In this document: one piece after another, positions 35,788 through 45,182 of the stretch
Layout: each line of letters starts with the position of its first letter
Position numbering within the stretch: the first letter of the stretch is position 1
NCBI GenBank assembly: GCA_020628375.1
Contig: JAHDFD010000018.1
Location: 1 to 64,000 of the forward strand
Source: Chitinophagales bacterium
GTDB taxonomy: Bacteria; Bacteroidota; Bacteroidia; Chitinophagales; UBA2359
DNA: 64,000 nt
Direction: 5' to 3'
Translations under genes and position numbers: made by a program
The notes under the pieces: model-generated
What the model was told of the DNA's origin: nothing
Seen by the model: only the letters and a program-made list of their open reading frames with translations
Database searches by the model: none

Positions 35788-36225
35788 TTAATATTCATAC
35801 AAAAGCGAACCTTCCCATCCTTCTAAGTTCAGAATAATTGTATTCTCATTCTGTGCTCTGAGCGTACGAATGTCAAACTCATAATCTTTAAGGAAAACAG
35901 CATCACAAAATTCTCCGTTAATCAGATTCAGTTTTAAGAATCTTTGAACAGGAAACGATTCTGCGATAGCGCCAGAATCATATAAGGTAGTTTCCCATGT
36001 GCTTCCGTCGCAACCACTTCCACTAACCGTAATTAACAAACAGTCTTCTGAAATTGAAGCATTCTCAATACCAATTCCTTCAAAGGTAGCTGAATCATAT
36101 AGATCAGTGCTAACATTGGCAAAGTCGCCACACACGGGCACCAAGCCAGAACTATCATCGTCGCAAGCAATGAAGAAAACACTAAGGGTGAGTAAAAAGC
36201 TAAATACCATTTTCATAATACACAA
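35788..36225 (-). CDS. Small lipoprotein, unknown function
   Basis: About 145 residues counted from 36225. The likely start is one of the next Met codons (MKMVFSFLLTLSVFFIAC), giving a lipoprotein signal with lipobox FFIAC, then a DDDSSG linker typical of Bacteroidota surface lipoproteins. The mature part (about 120 residues) is beta-rich with three Cys residues and no recognised domain. It lies between the zinc-ribbon gene (convergent) and the M3 peptidase gene. Confidence 0.6.
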   Translation of the reverse strand: MCIMKMVFSFLLTLSVFFIACDDDSSGLVPVCGDFANVSTDLYDSATFEGIGIENASISEDCLLITVSGSGCDGSTWETTLYDSGAIAESFPVQRFLKLNLINGEFCDAVFLKDYEFDIRTLRAQNENTIILNLEGWEGSLLYEY

Positions 36226-36340
36226 AGTTATACCATTTACACATTAACATTTTTGACATTTGTTGAGAATCTATTTTTGAAAGGAGACGCAACGGAGGTA
36301 AACAAATTTATAATAACGTGGAAAGGTAGATAAGACTTTA

Positions 36341-38056
36341 TTATTTATGCTCAAGTTCCAATTTCAATGAATTCCATTCTTCTGTTAAGAATATACCTAC
36401 TTCTTTAACTTTATCTTTTGTGAAATCGAAATCTACTCCTGCTGTTTTATATATTTCTTGAATAGTAGCAGTATTGCCTAACTTCATCGCTTTTATTAAA
36501 CGCTCTATTACTTTTTGCTTATTAATTTTAAAGTCTTTATAAATCACTAATGCACCTAAAATGGCAATAGCATATTCGATAAGATAAAATGGTGCACGAA
36601 ATATTAATGGTCTATCTTGCCAGGATGTTGAAATTGAATCAGTTTCAGTTATTCCAACATCATATTCTCTGAGCAAATGCAACCAATATTCATTTCTTTC
36701 TTTGTGAGTATGTTTTGGATTAAGATAAGCCCAAGTTTGGAATCGATCCCATAAAGCTACTACCTTGAACCATTCTAAGCAATTATTGATCTTCTCTAGC
36801 TTTGCTGCTGCCAAATCAGTTGGATCTTCAAAAAACTCGTCCCAATACTCCATTGTTATTAACTCCATGGTCATAGTAAACAGTTCGGCAGCTTCAGTAT
36901 CGGGATGTTTCAGCCACAGCATACGCTTATCAACATTATACAGGTGATGTATGGCGTGTGTCGTTTCATGAAAAATAATTGTGATTCCCTGAATACTAGT
37001 GTTTTCAGACATTAAATACACAAATGGCACACCTGTTTCAGGGAAATTATAGGTAAACCAAGCCGGAGATTTATTTTCTCTTACATCAAGATCAAGGTGT
37101 TCGTGTTGTTCCAAAACATTGAAGAAATCAGCAAAGTCTGGATGTATTTTTTGGTAAACTCTATAGACTTTAGCTTTTAGGTCATCAATATCTTCGAAAT
37201 ACTTGGTTTTCGATTTTGGGAACAAATCGATAGTTCGATCCCAGGGCATTAAGCGATCTAAATCCAAAAGCTCTTTCCGCCAATTATTCATTTGCTTTTG
37301 GATTGGAATAAATACCTCCTTTATTGATTCACATAAATCGGCTGTTTCCTTCGGTGTATAAGTCTTATTATTTTCATACCATTTAAAATCTCTGAAATTA
37401 GGGAATCCTAACTCAGTTGATTTTTGAGTATGAAGTGCAATCAATGAGTCATAAATTTCATCAATTTTATTTACATGTTGATCTTTTATTTCCTGAACTT
37501 TTTTATAGCCTTCTTTTCGTTCTTCTCTATCTGGATTTTTGAGTATTGATCCTAAGGCAAATACCAAAGGCTTCTTTTTACCATCTATGGTCATAGTCAT
37601 TTCTGAAAGTAAAGTATCATACTCATTAACTTTTGATCTTATTCGTTTATCAATTTCAGATACATCCTTTTCTTTCAAATCGTTCTCATGCTTCAATTTT
37701 TTATATAAAACCTCAAATATTGGTTGTTCATTCACCAAAGAAATAAAATAAGAATTATTTAAAATATTAGCATCTGAAGCTTTTCGTATTTTTTTGAAAG
37801 GAGCGACAATTAATGATTGAAATTCTTCTTTCGTAGAAGACAATTCTTTGTTTTTAGAATTTTGTAGTGATCGAATAAAATATCTTCCTTCTATTTCATT
37901 TATTAGTACATCAAATTCATTAACTCGTTCAATGAATAATTCTAAGGATTCCACAGAATCAAGTTTAGCAATTGGAAGCCCATTAATTTCTTTTGCTAAT
38001 GTTTGCCAATCTGACTTTAGCAATACTGGATCTATATGTTTGTAATTGAATTTCAA
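36341..38056 (-). CDS. M3 family oligoendopeptidase
   Basis: A 571-residue zinc metallopeptidase of the PepF/thimet type. The helical N-terminal half precedes a catalytic domain with HETTH (IIFHETTHAIHHLYN, about residue 366-370), with the third ligand Glu in the following helix (DTEAAELFTMTMELI). There is no signal peptide, so it works on short peptides in the cytoplasm. Length is near that of the family (about 570-600). It stands alone; neighbours do not suggest a pathway. Confidence 0.9.
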   Translation of the reverse strand: MKFNYKHIDPVLLKSDWQTLAKEINGLPIAKLDSVESLELFIERVNEFDVLINEIEGRYFIRSLQNSKNKELSSTKEEFQSLIVAPFKKIRKASDANILNNSYFISLVNEQPIFEVLYKKLKHENDLKEKDVSEIDKRIRSKVNEYDTLLSEMTMTIDGKKKPLVFALGSILKNPDREERKEGYKKVQEIKDQHVNKIDEIYDSLIALHTQKSTELGFPNFRDFKWYENNKTYTPKETADLCESIKEVFIPIQKQMNNWRKELLDLDRLMPWDRTIDLFPKSKTKYFEDIDDLKAKVYRVYQKIHPDFADFFNVLEQHEHLDLDVRENKSPAWFTYNFPETGVPFVYLMSENTSIQGITIIFHETTHAIHHLYNVDKRMLWLKHPDTEAAELFTMTMELITMEYWDEFFEDPTDLAAAKLEKINNCLEWFKVVALWDRFQTWAYLNPKHTHKERNEYWLHLLREYDVGITETDSISTSWQDRPLIFRAPFYLIEYAIAILGALVIYKDFKINKQKVIERLIKAMKLGNTATIQEIYKTAGVDFDFTKDKVKEVGIFLTEEWNSLKLELEHK

Positions 38057-38158
38057 ATTGATTATTTTTTATGCTTTATAATGAACGGTTAGTATTTGCA
38101 TTTTCCTGATCGAATTGGAGCTATGATTAAAGGTTTACCTGTCTTTCCAATATAATCA

Positions 38159-39184
38159 TTATTTTTCTTTCAGAAACTGGACAATTTGAGACCTGCTAAT
38201 CAAGAAATCTTTTTCTATGCCTTTCCTTTTATATCCCATTTGTTTACTCAGTTCTCTTGAAGGGTGATTTTCTGGTTGTGTATCTGTTTTAATTTTTTCC
38301 AAATCAGGAAAATCTGCTACTAATTTTTTAAACATTGCTGCTTTCAACCATTTACTTAGTCCACGACCTCTATAATCTTTCCTGACTCCTGTCATATATT
38401 GATCCATTTCCTTAGGATGATTGAAATTTACAGATACATTCGTCATTGCAATTAATTGATTCAATTCATTAAAGATTAAATATCTATAAGAACCACAATC
38501 TCCCAACTTTTCAGTTTCCTGATCCAATTTAATACTTGCTGCTGTAATTTTATTATCTCCTAACTCTGCTTTTGCAGGCAAGTCTTCTATCATTTGTGTA
38601 AAGAATGCTGCATATTCTTCTAATAAATCATCTGGAATTTCAATATAAAAGTCTATTCTTAAGTTTGGAAATTTTGCTGGTGATTCTGCCAACCAAGTAT
38701 CTATTTTTTCAATATTGGCTTCCTTAATGTTCAACTCATACAACTCAGAAACAGAGCCCATAGAGATGTTAAATAAATCTTCAACATAGTCATTCATTCC
38801 ATCTATTGAATGAATCGCTAATGAATTAGATTGTTGGTCAAAGTCAATAAACTTCTTAAAAACAACTTTCAGCAAATCGATATCCAAATACTTATCTATC
38901 ATATAGTTTCTGAGATAAGTAAAACGCTTCTCTTGGTTATCTTTAAATTCGATATTGAATAAGAATATACCATTAACTACTTCATTTTTCCATACTTGAT
39001 ATCTTTCCTCTCCATTCTCCTCAATATTTCTAACATTGAATTCCTTTAATCCTTCCATTGTTTTAAATACAGAAGGAACATTTTTTAAAGCATCACATTT
39101 AAGTCGAAAATCATAATATTCATTCCAATCTTCAAGTGTGAAAGTTCCGGGATCTATCTTTTTTAAGCGATAAATATTTTTCAT
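38159..39184 (-). CDS. GNAT-family acetyltransferase, probably tandem-domain
   Basis: A 341-residue protein whose C-terminal part is a clear GNAT domain: MTGVRKDYRGRGLSKWLKAAM is the acetyl-CoA loop and ENHPSRELSKQMGYKRKG a later helix. The N-terminal half (1-180) is likely a degenerate second GNAT domain, as in mycothiol-synthase-like enzymes. The substrate is unknown. Its upstream region shares a 21-base promoter sequence and a leader motif with the next two genes. Confidence 0.75.
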   Translation of the reverse strand: MKNIYRLKKIDPGTFTLEDWNEYYDFRLKCDALKNVPSVFKTMEGLKEFNVRNIEENGEERYQVWKNEVVNGIFLFNIEFKDNQEKRFTYLRNYMIDKYLDIDLLKVVFKKFIDFDQQSNSLAIHSIDGMNDYVEDLFNISMGSVSELYELNIKEANIEKIDTWLAESPAKFPNLRIDFYIEIPDDLLEEYAAFFTQMIEDLPAKAELGDNKITAASIKLDQETEKLGDCGSYRYLIFNELNQLIAMTNVSVNFNHPKEMDQYMTGVRKDYRGRGLSKWLKAAMFKKLVADFPDLEKIKTDTQPENHPSRELSKQMGYKRKGIEKDFLISRSQIVQFLKEK

Positions 39185-39360
39185 TGTTTGTATTATTTTT
39201 CATAGGGGTTGTCTGCTTACTCTTTAACATACTTCAAGCACACCAAAATACATTTCCCAATTACTTCCTTTACCAAAAGGAATCTTAACATCAAACTAGT
39301 TATCGATCATTAAGGAGTAAAGATATAAGCTAAATTCCCTGTGTTTGGATATTCGCTAAG

Positions 39361-39381
39361 TCAAAGATATTCTATAAAATC
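39361..39381 (-). promoter_or_regulatory. Shared promoter sequence, copy 1 (GNAT gene)
   Basis: The minus strand reads GATTTTATAGAATATCTTTG with a TATCTTTG -7 box. It lies about 180 bases before the start codon at 39184. A TTTACTCCTTA motif follows on the minus strand at 39311-39321. The rest of the gap 39185-39443 shows no gene. Confidence 0.5.
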
Positions 39382-39443
39382 AGACATGCTACTGTTGTTA
39401 ATATCCAATCGCTGTCTATCTTATATTCGTCGTTAGTTTTTTA

Positions 39444-40382
39444 TTATTCTATAAATTGAGTAATATTGTTAGCCACTATTTCTGGATGCGTATGTAAAAT
39501 CCAATGGTCAGCATCAGGAACTTCTTTTGTAGTTAAATTATCGCAAAACTCATTTAGTTTATTTTTGACATCTGATAAAATAGCTGTATCATTCAGCCCC
39601 CAAATTAACAGATGAGGAATAGTAACCCTGAAATTTTCCCTCGATGCTCCATAGAGTGGTGCAATTGGTAATGGTTCTCCAATTTCAGGAACTACTATCG
39701 GAGAAGATTTATACCAATTGAACATAGCTTGTAATCTTTCTGCATTTCTCCAAGCCTTTCTGAATCTATCTTTGGTCTCTTCGTTCATCCAAGACATTGT
39801 CGAATGCTGACTCATTCCTTCAAATGATTTTTGAAAATCGTTTGCTGCTGACTCTACTCCTGCATTCTTTTCTCTAACAGTATGAAAATATTGACTTGCC
39901 TGGGCTTGTAAAGGATTATCAATTAAGGCTTCTTGCAGACAAATGGGATGTGCTCCATTAGCAATAATAAGCTTTTCAATAAGATGCGGAAAAGAAAAAA
40001 CAGTTGCATAAGCAATAGAAGCGCCAAAATCGTGACCTGCCAAATTAAATTTACGATTACCAAAGAAAAGGTTTGCTAAGAAGAGGACATCAGCAACTAA
40101 GGTTTTGGCTGTATAATGTTCAGAACCGATTGGCGCATCGCTTTTATTATACCCTCTTTGGTCAGGGACAACAATAAAGTATTTATCGCCTAATTCCTTC
40201 ATAACTTTTTCCCAACTGATCCAAAACTCAGGGAAACCATGCAAGCATAATAAAGGTTTACGACTATCTTGAATTGGAGAACCTTTGTATGGTGTTCCAT
40301 TATGAATTACATGCAAAGTGATTTCATTACATGGTATAAATTCAGAGATAAATCCTAAAGGAATATTTTCTTCTTTAATCAT
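39444..40382 (-). CDS. Alpha/beta hydrolase, epoxide hydrolase-like
   Basis: A 312-residue hydrolase. HGFPEFWISW (48-57) is the oxyanion-hole region, and the nucleophile elbow GHDFGAS places Asp118 as nucleophile, the mark of epoxide hydrolases and haloalkane dehalogenases rather than Ser esterases. An acid (WGLNDTAI) and a terminal His (DADHWILHTHPE) complete the triad. No signal peptide. The substrate is unknown. A conserved promoter box lies about 17 bases upstream of the ATG, implying a leader of about 10 bases. Confidence 0.82.
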   Translation of the reverse strand: MIKEENIPLGFISEFIPCNEITLHVIHNGTPYKGSPIQDSRKPLLCLHGFPEFWISWEKVMKELGDKYFIVVPDQRGYNKSDAPIGSEHYTAKTLVADVLFLANLFFGNRKFNLAGHDFGASIAYATVFSFPHLIEKLIIANGAHPICLQEALIDNPLQAQASQYFHTVREKNAGVESAANDFQKSFEGMSQHSTMSWMNEETKDRFRKAWRNAERLQAMFNWYKSSPIVVPEIGEPLPIAPLYGASRENFRVTIPHLLIWGLNDTAILSDVKNKLNEFCDNLTTKEVPDADHWILHTHPEIVANNITQFIE

Positions 40383-40397
40383 ATTATGAACTTTTAA

Positions 40398-40418
40398 TCA
40401 AAGATATTCTATAAGATC
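40398..40418 (-). promoter_or_regulatory. Shared promoter sequence, copy 2 (hydrolase gene)
   Basis: The minus strand reads GATCTTATAGAATATCTTTG, matching copies at 39361 and 41533. The -7 box TATCTTTG is at 40399-40406. This copy is very close to the start codon. Confidence 0.5.
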
Positions 40419-40519
40419 GAGCATATCTTGTCATCAACGTTTTAACATTAACTACTTTTAATTGGTAGTTAGTTTTCAGAGAATCAGAGCTATTTTAATT
40501 TTAATATACTCATCAGTAT

Positions 40520-41437
40520 TTAGTTACTAAGAGCGAATATGACAGGGATAGTAAGTAAACTTAATAGTGTACTCAACACTATTGAACCGGCTATGATTTC
40601 TTTTTCCAATTCATATATTTCTGCTAATACAAATGGTGTAATTGCTACTGGCATACATGCCATCATAATGGATACTTCAAATGTTCCTTTACCGAAAAAT
40701 AAAGATATTGCTGACCAGAAAAATAGCGGTAGGATAATTAACTTAATACATGATATTGATAGAATGTGAGGTAAGTGCTTTCTTAATATTTTATTCTTTA
40801 TTATAAATATACCTATGGCAAATAAAACTATCGGAGAGGCACTTGCAGCTATTAAATTTATTGTTGTTGCTATGAGTGGCGGAATATGAAGTTGTACAAT
40901 TGCAATGATAATTCCAATTATTGTTGAAAAAACCAGGGGATTTATTATGATTTTACCTACTATATTTCTTGGTTGTATATTACTATTAGTTCTTGATATT
41001 TCTAACTGAATTATTCCAAAGGTGAAAAGAACAATAAGGTATCCTGCTATATGAAAGCTTATATTGGTTGAATAATTCGGATTAATTGAGTAAACAACAG
41101 GAAAACCTAAATAGGCAATATTACCAAAAAAGGTACAGATCAAATAAGTATTCTGTTTAATTTTTTCTTTGAAGAATAATTTAGTTAAGCACAGGACAAG
41201 TATAAAAAACAAGGAAAGTAAACCTATATTAATAAATGCCTCTTCGATGATTTCTCTACTAAGTGTATTTATATTGAGAAAACTGTTTAGAATAATACAA
41301 GGAAATCCGAGATAGTAAGTGTATTTATTTAATTCGGCAACTGTTCGATCATTAAAGCTTTTGTTAAGGAATCCATATAAAATGCCTATAAATATGATTG
41401 CGAAAAAAGGTATGATCTTATAGAATATTTCTATCAT
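40520..41437 (-). CDS. AEC family transporter (auxin efflux carrier-like)
   Basis: A 305-residue integral membrane protein with about ten TM helices in two similar halves and little else. The pattern (GFLNKSFNDRTVAELNKYTYYLGFPCIILNSFL and later FAIGIFIIKNK, IMMACMPVAITPFVLAE) is that of the AEC / bile-acid-sodium-symporter-like superfamily, which moves organic acids such as malate or malonate. The substrate here is unknown. It carries the third copy of the shared promoter. Confidence 0.85.
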   Translation of the reverse strand: MIEIFYKIIPFFAIIFIGILYGFLNKSFNDRTVAELNKYTYYLGFPCIILNSFLNINTLSREIIEEAFINIGLLSLFFILVLCLTKLFFKEKIKQNTYLICTFFGNIAYLGFPVVYSINPNYSTNISFHIAGYLIVLFTFGIIQLEISRTNSNIQPRNIVGKIIINPLVFSTIIGIIIAIVQLHIPPLIATTINLIAASASPIVLFAIGIFIIKNKILRKHLPHILSISCIKLIILPLFFWSAISLFFGKGTFEVSIMMACMPVAITPFVLAEIYELEKEIIAGSIVLSTLLSLLTIPVIFALSN

Positions 41438-41503
41438 TATTTTTTTCCTTTATAAGCTACCTGACCTTTAAGCACCTTTTTCTCAAATCTATGTATTAAT
41501 CAC

Positions 41504-41553
41504 TAAGGAGTAAATGTTAGCTGTTATCTGAACCAAAGGTATGCTATAAAATC
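41504..41553 (-). promoter_or_regulatory. Shared promoter sequence and leader, copy 3 (AEC gene)
   Basis: The minus strand at 41533-41553 reads GATTTTATAGCATACCTTTG with a TACCTTTG -7 box (41534-41541). The leader motif TTTACTCCTTA follows at 41504-41514, as in the GNAT gene. Confidence 0.5.
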
Positions 41554-41656
41554 AATTACATCTTACCAATAAAGTTGTATCGCAGATTATTTATCTATTT
41601 GTGGTTGGTTGAGGTGATAGAGCTTAGAGGAAAGATCAATGTTGATTAAAAGATAT

Positions 41657-41836
41657 TAAGTACCAACTCACTATTACTTGTAAGTTTGAAATGTTCTATT
41701 TTCTCGTTCAATTTCGTTAAAAATACTCAACTTAGCCCTGCTATGCTTCCGTTTTTTACCCGCTTCGGCGGTCCGATCATTGACCAAAAAAATAATTCCA
41801 TTTCCAAGTTTAAACTAATTATGTGTCGGTACTTAG
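41657..41836. repeat. 180-bp imperfect palindromic element
   Basis: TTAAGTACCAACTCACTATTA (from 41656) and GTAAGTTTGAAATG pair with the reverse complement of the right end (CTAAGTACCGACACATAATTA, then GTTTAAACTTGGAAATGG). It fills much of the 410-bp gap 41438-41847; the 62-codon open frame across it is not credited as a gene. It is not the same sequence as the other elements. Confidence 0.5.
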
Positions 41837-41847
41837 TTATAATTATC

Positions 41848-42261
41848 TTAGTTAATCTTGACGACTTCCGTTAAATGTATGATATAGGTATCTTCAACTG
41901 GCCATACTGATTCATAAATTCCACAAGCATCTATTATATTTCCTGAATATCTAATATTTGCGCCATCTATTTTAAGTGAATCAGGTAAATTACAAAAATA
42001 AAATTTATAATTAGAATCATAAGAAGCAGGATAAAACAAAAAATATGTATTTAGCTCTTGCTTGCTTTTTTCAAGTATTCCTATAGTGTTTTTTGACCTA
42101 AATCTAATAATTCTATTTTCAGCGCAAAGCGGTAAAGAACAATCATTTATAGATTCTAAATCCTCAATGGTAAATCCATAAGGATAACTAAATTCATCAG
42201 CTTTTTCACACCCAAATAGAATTATTATAGTGAAAAAAGCAAGTAAGTAATTTGTTCTCAT
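41848..42261 (-). CDS. Small lipoprotein, unknown function
   Basis: A 137-residue protein with lipoprotein signal MRTNYLLAFFTIIILFGC (acceptor Cys18). The mature part has five further Cys residues (DCSLPLC, FYFC, DACGIYES) and short beta strands; no domain is recognised. It lies downstream of the LVIVD lipoprotein gene on the same strand (172-base gap). Confidence 0.65.
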   Translation of the reverse strand: MRTNYLLAFFTIIILFGCEKADEFSYPYGFTIEDLESINDCSLPLCAENRIIRFRSKNTIGILEKSKQELNTYFLFYPASYDSNYKFYFCNLPDSLKIDGANIRYSGNIIDACGIYESVWPVEDTYIIHLTEVVKIN

Positions 42262-42433
42262 AAAATTTTGATTTACTCAATTTCATTATTACTTGTTGGC
42301 ACTCTATAAATCAAAAAATTTTGCAAGAGGTCTTAATTTCAGACTTTAAAGGTTTTTGAAACCTTCAAAGTATTCACCTCCTGAAAACATTGCAATAACA
42401 TCAATACAGATTCTAATTCCAACTAACTCTCCA

Positions 42434-43741
42434 TTACTCCCCCTTCAAAATAGACCCTATTAAAGTTACATCATTTGCATTCTTATAATTGTATAAGAAC
42501 AATCCATCTGCTCCGATCATGATCAGCATTCCGTTATAAGGAATAACATCAAAAGCCTGATAATCGCGGTGTTGCGCAATCATTGGGATTTCACCATAAG
42601 GATCAGAGCAATTGAATATCTTTAATCCCTCATCGTCATCACAAACAAACAATGCTCCATTATCTACCCCCACTCCCATTGGGTGGTGCATTTCTTTGCT
42701 TTGAATTAGTTCAGGATTAGAAATATTGGTTACATCAATTACATCTAACTGATTAACGAAGCCTTCGCATTCAGAACCATCGCGAAGTGTGACATAAGCA
42801 TAATCTTCATCAACAGCAACCGGATCACAGGCTCTCGCATGTTGAAATTCAGAGACAAAACTTGGATTATCAGGATTTTGAACATTGTATATGAACATTC
42901 CCGCCTGTGAACCCATGAACAGATTTTCTTCATAAGGGAATAAGGTTTCTATATTCCAGCCAACATAATTAGAACTTAACATATCCGGCTCATTGGCAGT
43001 ACTAATGTCTATTGTTATCAGATCTCTGTCAGAAACGGCGTACAAGTAATCACCTTTTACTGTAAATCTGGCGAATGAACCACCTACGCCTGTTCCACCA
43101 CCAGATCCTCCATCTGTTCCGGTTCCTCCACTTACTGTATTTACATCGCCTTCCCAGAATCCTGCATCTGTTGCTGAGCTGTCTAACCAAAAATCATCCG
43201 TTCCACCTCCATTGTAATAATTATAATAATCATCGCAATCAACAATATCTGTAATAACTTCGGTATTATAATCAATGACAACTCCATTTTCAGGGTCAGT
43301 AATTAAACCCATAAAATGGCTGTAAGATGGATATAAATCTTCCATTCTACCAATTTCAAAGGCACTGGTTAAATCACTTATATCAATAACAACTAAGTCT
43401 GTATAACTATCGGCGTAAAGAAAATTTCCTTTTACAGCCATATCCTTATTACCAGGAATAGGAATAAAAGAAACCTTCTGAGGATCTGAAGGATTAGAAC
43501 TATCCACTATATGAATTCCAACATTGGGTTCACTTATTAAAATATAACTGTCTTTGAAGTAAATTTTACCCATGCTCTCTAAAGTTCTGGGCTCAGTAGC
43601 TTCAACAGGTGTTCTTATTTCTTCCCAAGACATATAAACTGGTACTTGAGTTTCATAGCTAATTTCTCTTTCGCATTTATCTTTAACACAAGAAGTTAAA
43701 AGCATTATAATTGCGAATAATAGGTAAGTTGACTTTTTCAT
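42434..43741 (-). CDS. LVIVD repeat lipoprotein
   Basis: A 435-residue lipoprotein (MKKSTYLLFAIIMLLTSC, acceptor Cys18). Beta-propeller-like LVIVD repeats run through it: IHIVDSSNPSDPQKV, LVVIDISDLTSAFEI, LITIDISTANEPDM, MFIYNVQNPDNPSFV, LDVIDVTNISNPELI and LKIFNCSDPYGE. About residues 190-225 form a Gly/Ser/Thr-rich insert (STATDAGFWEGD... GGTGTDGGSGG). It is probably anchored at the cell surface or periplasm; no function is known for the family. A small outer-membrane barrel gene is divergent with 80 bases between them. Confidence 0.8.
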   Translation of the reverse strand: MKKSTYLLFAIIMLLTSCVKDKCEREISYETQVPVYMSWEEIRTPVEATEPRTLESMGKIYFKDSYILISEPNVGIHIVDSSNPSDPQKVSFIPIPGNKDMAVKGNFLYADSYTDLVVIDISDLTSAFEIGRMEDLYPSYSHFMGLITDPENGVVIDYNTEVITDIVDCDDYYNYYNGGGTDDFWLDSSATDAGFWEGDVNTVSGGTGTDGGSGGGTGVGGSFARFTVKGDYLYAVSDRDLITIDISTANEPDMLSSNYVGWNIETLFPYEENLFMGSQAGMFIYNVQNPDNPSFVSEFQHARACDPVAVDEDYAYVTLRDGSECEGFVNQLDVIDVTNISNPELIQSKEMHHPMGVGVDNGALFVCDDDEGLKIFNCSDPYGEIPMIAQHRDYQAFDVIPYNGMLIMIGADGLFLYNYKNANDVTLIGSILKGE

Positions 43742-43821
43742 GAATGAACATTTAATGAAAGTAAAAAACGATACATTGTATATTTACACTACAAATCTAA
43801 AAGAAATATTAAAACAGAGTA

Positions 43822-44424
43822 ATGTCTAAACTTTCCATTTTACTACTTTTTATACTACTGTTCACTCAGTTAAAAGCTCAGGATAATCTAAATACTTTTG
43901 AGTTTGGAAATGAAAAAACCTCAAAAATTCAACCTTATGCAGATATTCATTTAGATATAATGAATGGAAAAGACTATAACAAGGCTAAACGAACCGACTT
44001 TAGATTTGGCGCTACCTTAGGTGTTAAAAGTTTTGGTTTATTAGAAACGGGTTTAGGAGTTGATGCGGTAATTTTAGATACCTATACGAATTTAGCTCCC
44101 CACCTACATTTGGGTTTAACACCAATCGATAAATGGATCAGTCCATTCATTGAAACAGACTTAGGTTATTCTTTTGTTATGGAGTCAACTTTTCAGCAAC
44201 AAAACCCAAATGCCTTCGATACTTATGAAACAAATGGAAGTTTTTACTATAGTATTGGAGGTGGATTAAAGTTAGTCAATAAAACAAATACTAGTATATC
44301 AGTATCGGGCGGTTACTCCCGATTTAGTAATACACGAGATTTCAGTTATACCTGGAACGATTTCCAGGAAAAAATTACCGATACGTTTAGTCGCTGGTAT
44401 ATTAGATTTGGCTTTGGATTTTAG
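43822..44424 (+). CDS. Small outer-membrane beta-barrel protein
   Basis: A 200-residue protein with signal peptide MSKLSILLLFILLFTQLKAQ. The mature part alternates amphipathic strands (FRFGATLGVKSFGLLETGLGVDAV, HLHLGLTPIDKWISPFIETDLGYSF, FYYSIGGGLKLVN, SISVSGGYSRF) and ends in WYIRFGFGF with the terminal Phe typical of BAM substrates. Eight strands seem likely. The function is unknown. It is divergent from the LVIVD lipoprotein gene. Confidence 0.72.
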   Translation: MSKLSILLLFILLFTQLKAQDNLNTFEFGNEKTSKIQPYADIHLDIMNGKDYNKAKRTDFRFGATLGVKSFGLLETGLGVDAVILDTYTNLAPHLHLGLTPIDKWISPFIETDLGYSFVMESTFQQQNPNAFDTYETNGSFYYSIGGGLKLVNKTNTSISVSGGYSRFSNTRDFSYTWNDFQEKITDTFSRWYIRFGFGF

Positions 44425-44519
44425 TGTTATTATATGCTTTTGTAAGCCTTCAAATATAATTTCAGCACTAAAGCATAAAAATAATCAACATTAAATAAAC
44501 ATATTTCAGAAAAAAGTTC

Positions 44520-44527
44520 TACTTTTG
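44520..44527 (+). promoter_or_regulatory. -7 box of rplS
   Basis: TACTTTTG followed by CACGTCC matches TAnnTTTG. Transcription would begin near 44534, downstream of the in-frame ATG at 44525, so the rplS start must be 44564. Confidence 0.55.
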
Positions 44528-44563
44528 CACGTCCAAAATTCGACGTACACAAAGATAATTATA

Positions 44564-44932
44564 ATGGAAGCCTTAAAGTTTGTAAATGATCAATTGCGCC
44601 CGGAAAAAGATTATCCTGAATTTAAAGCGGGCGACAATATCTCTGTTTATTATAAGATTGTAGAGGGAGGTAAAGAGCGTATTCAGGTATTTAAAGGAAA
44701 TGTTATTCAAATTAAGAATGAACGCGGTACTAATTCACAAACTTTTACTGTAAGAAAGGTTTCAAGTGGTGTAGGCGTTGAGCGTATTTTCCCATACAAT
44801 TCACCTAATATCGATAAAATCGAAGTGAATAAATACGGTCGTGTTCGTCGTGCTCGTTTGTTCTACTTAAGAACAGCTAAAGGTAAAAAAGCACGTATCA
44901 AAGAGCGTCGTTTCATTAAAAAAGACAAGTAA
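44564..44932 (+). CDS. rplS: Ribosomal protein bL19
   Basis: A 122-residue 50S protein near the interface with the 30S subunit. It carries the family core: [56 protein letters not shown] and [25 protein letters not shown]. The ATG at 44564 (MEALKFV) is chosen because the promoter box overlaps the upstream in-frame ATG. A strong terminator follows, so it is monocistronic. Confidence 0.97.
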   Translation: MEALKFVNDQLRPEKDYPEFKAGDNISVYYKIVEGGKERIQVFKGNVIQIKNERGTNSQTFTVRKVSSGVGVERIFPYNSPNIDKIEVNKYGRVRRARLFYLRTAKGKKARIKERRFIKKDK

Positions 44933-44954
44933 TTAGATACTTACAAAAAAATTG

Positions 44955-44988
44955 AAAGCTCTTTCTCATTTTGGGAAAGGGCTTTTTC
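44955..44988 (+). terminator. Terminator of rplS
   Basis: AAAGCTCTTTCTC pairs with GGGAAAGGGCTTT around loop ATTTT and ends in a T tract, 22 bases past the stop codon. Confidence 0.85.
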
Positions 44989-45182
44989 TGTTTATGCCTT
45001 TTTGAACCTCTTATTTTTTTGAATTTGGTGGAACACTTCGACAGTCTGATAAGCTCTATTACCGAAAGGTCTGTGAGCGAAGCCGAACTGACGATTTACT
45101 ATACAATACTATTATCTTATACCACTTTTTTCAGCGTACCCTAACATTCCTGATACTCCACTCTCAGACACTCCTTTCTGAA

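Noticed and set aside
41686..41874. 62-codon open frame
   Set aside because: It crosses a palindromic element and the end of the convergent lipoprotein gene; no coding signs.
44525..44563. Extended rplS start
   Set aside because: It overlaps the -7 box, so it would not be transcribed; the bL19 family starts at MEALKFV or nearby.
45034..45089. CTTCGACAG...GAAGCCGAA palindrome after rplS
   Set aside because: The pairing is weak and this sequence type is a common background hairpin in the phylum; not strong enough to list as an element.
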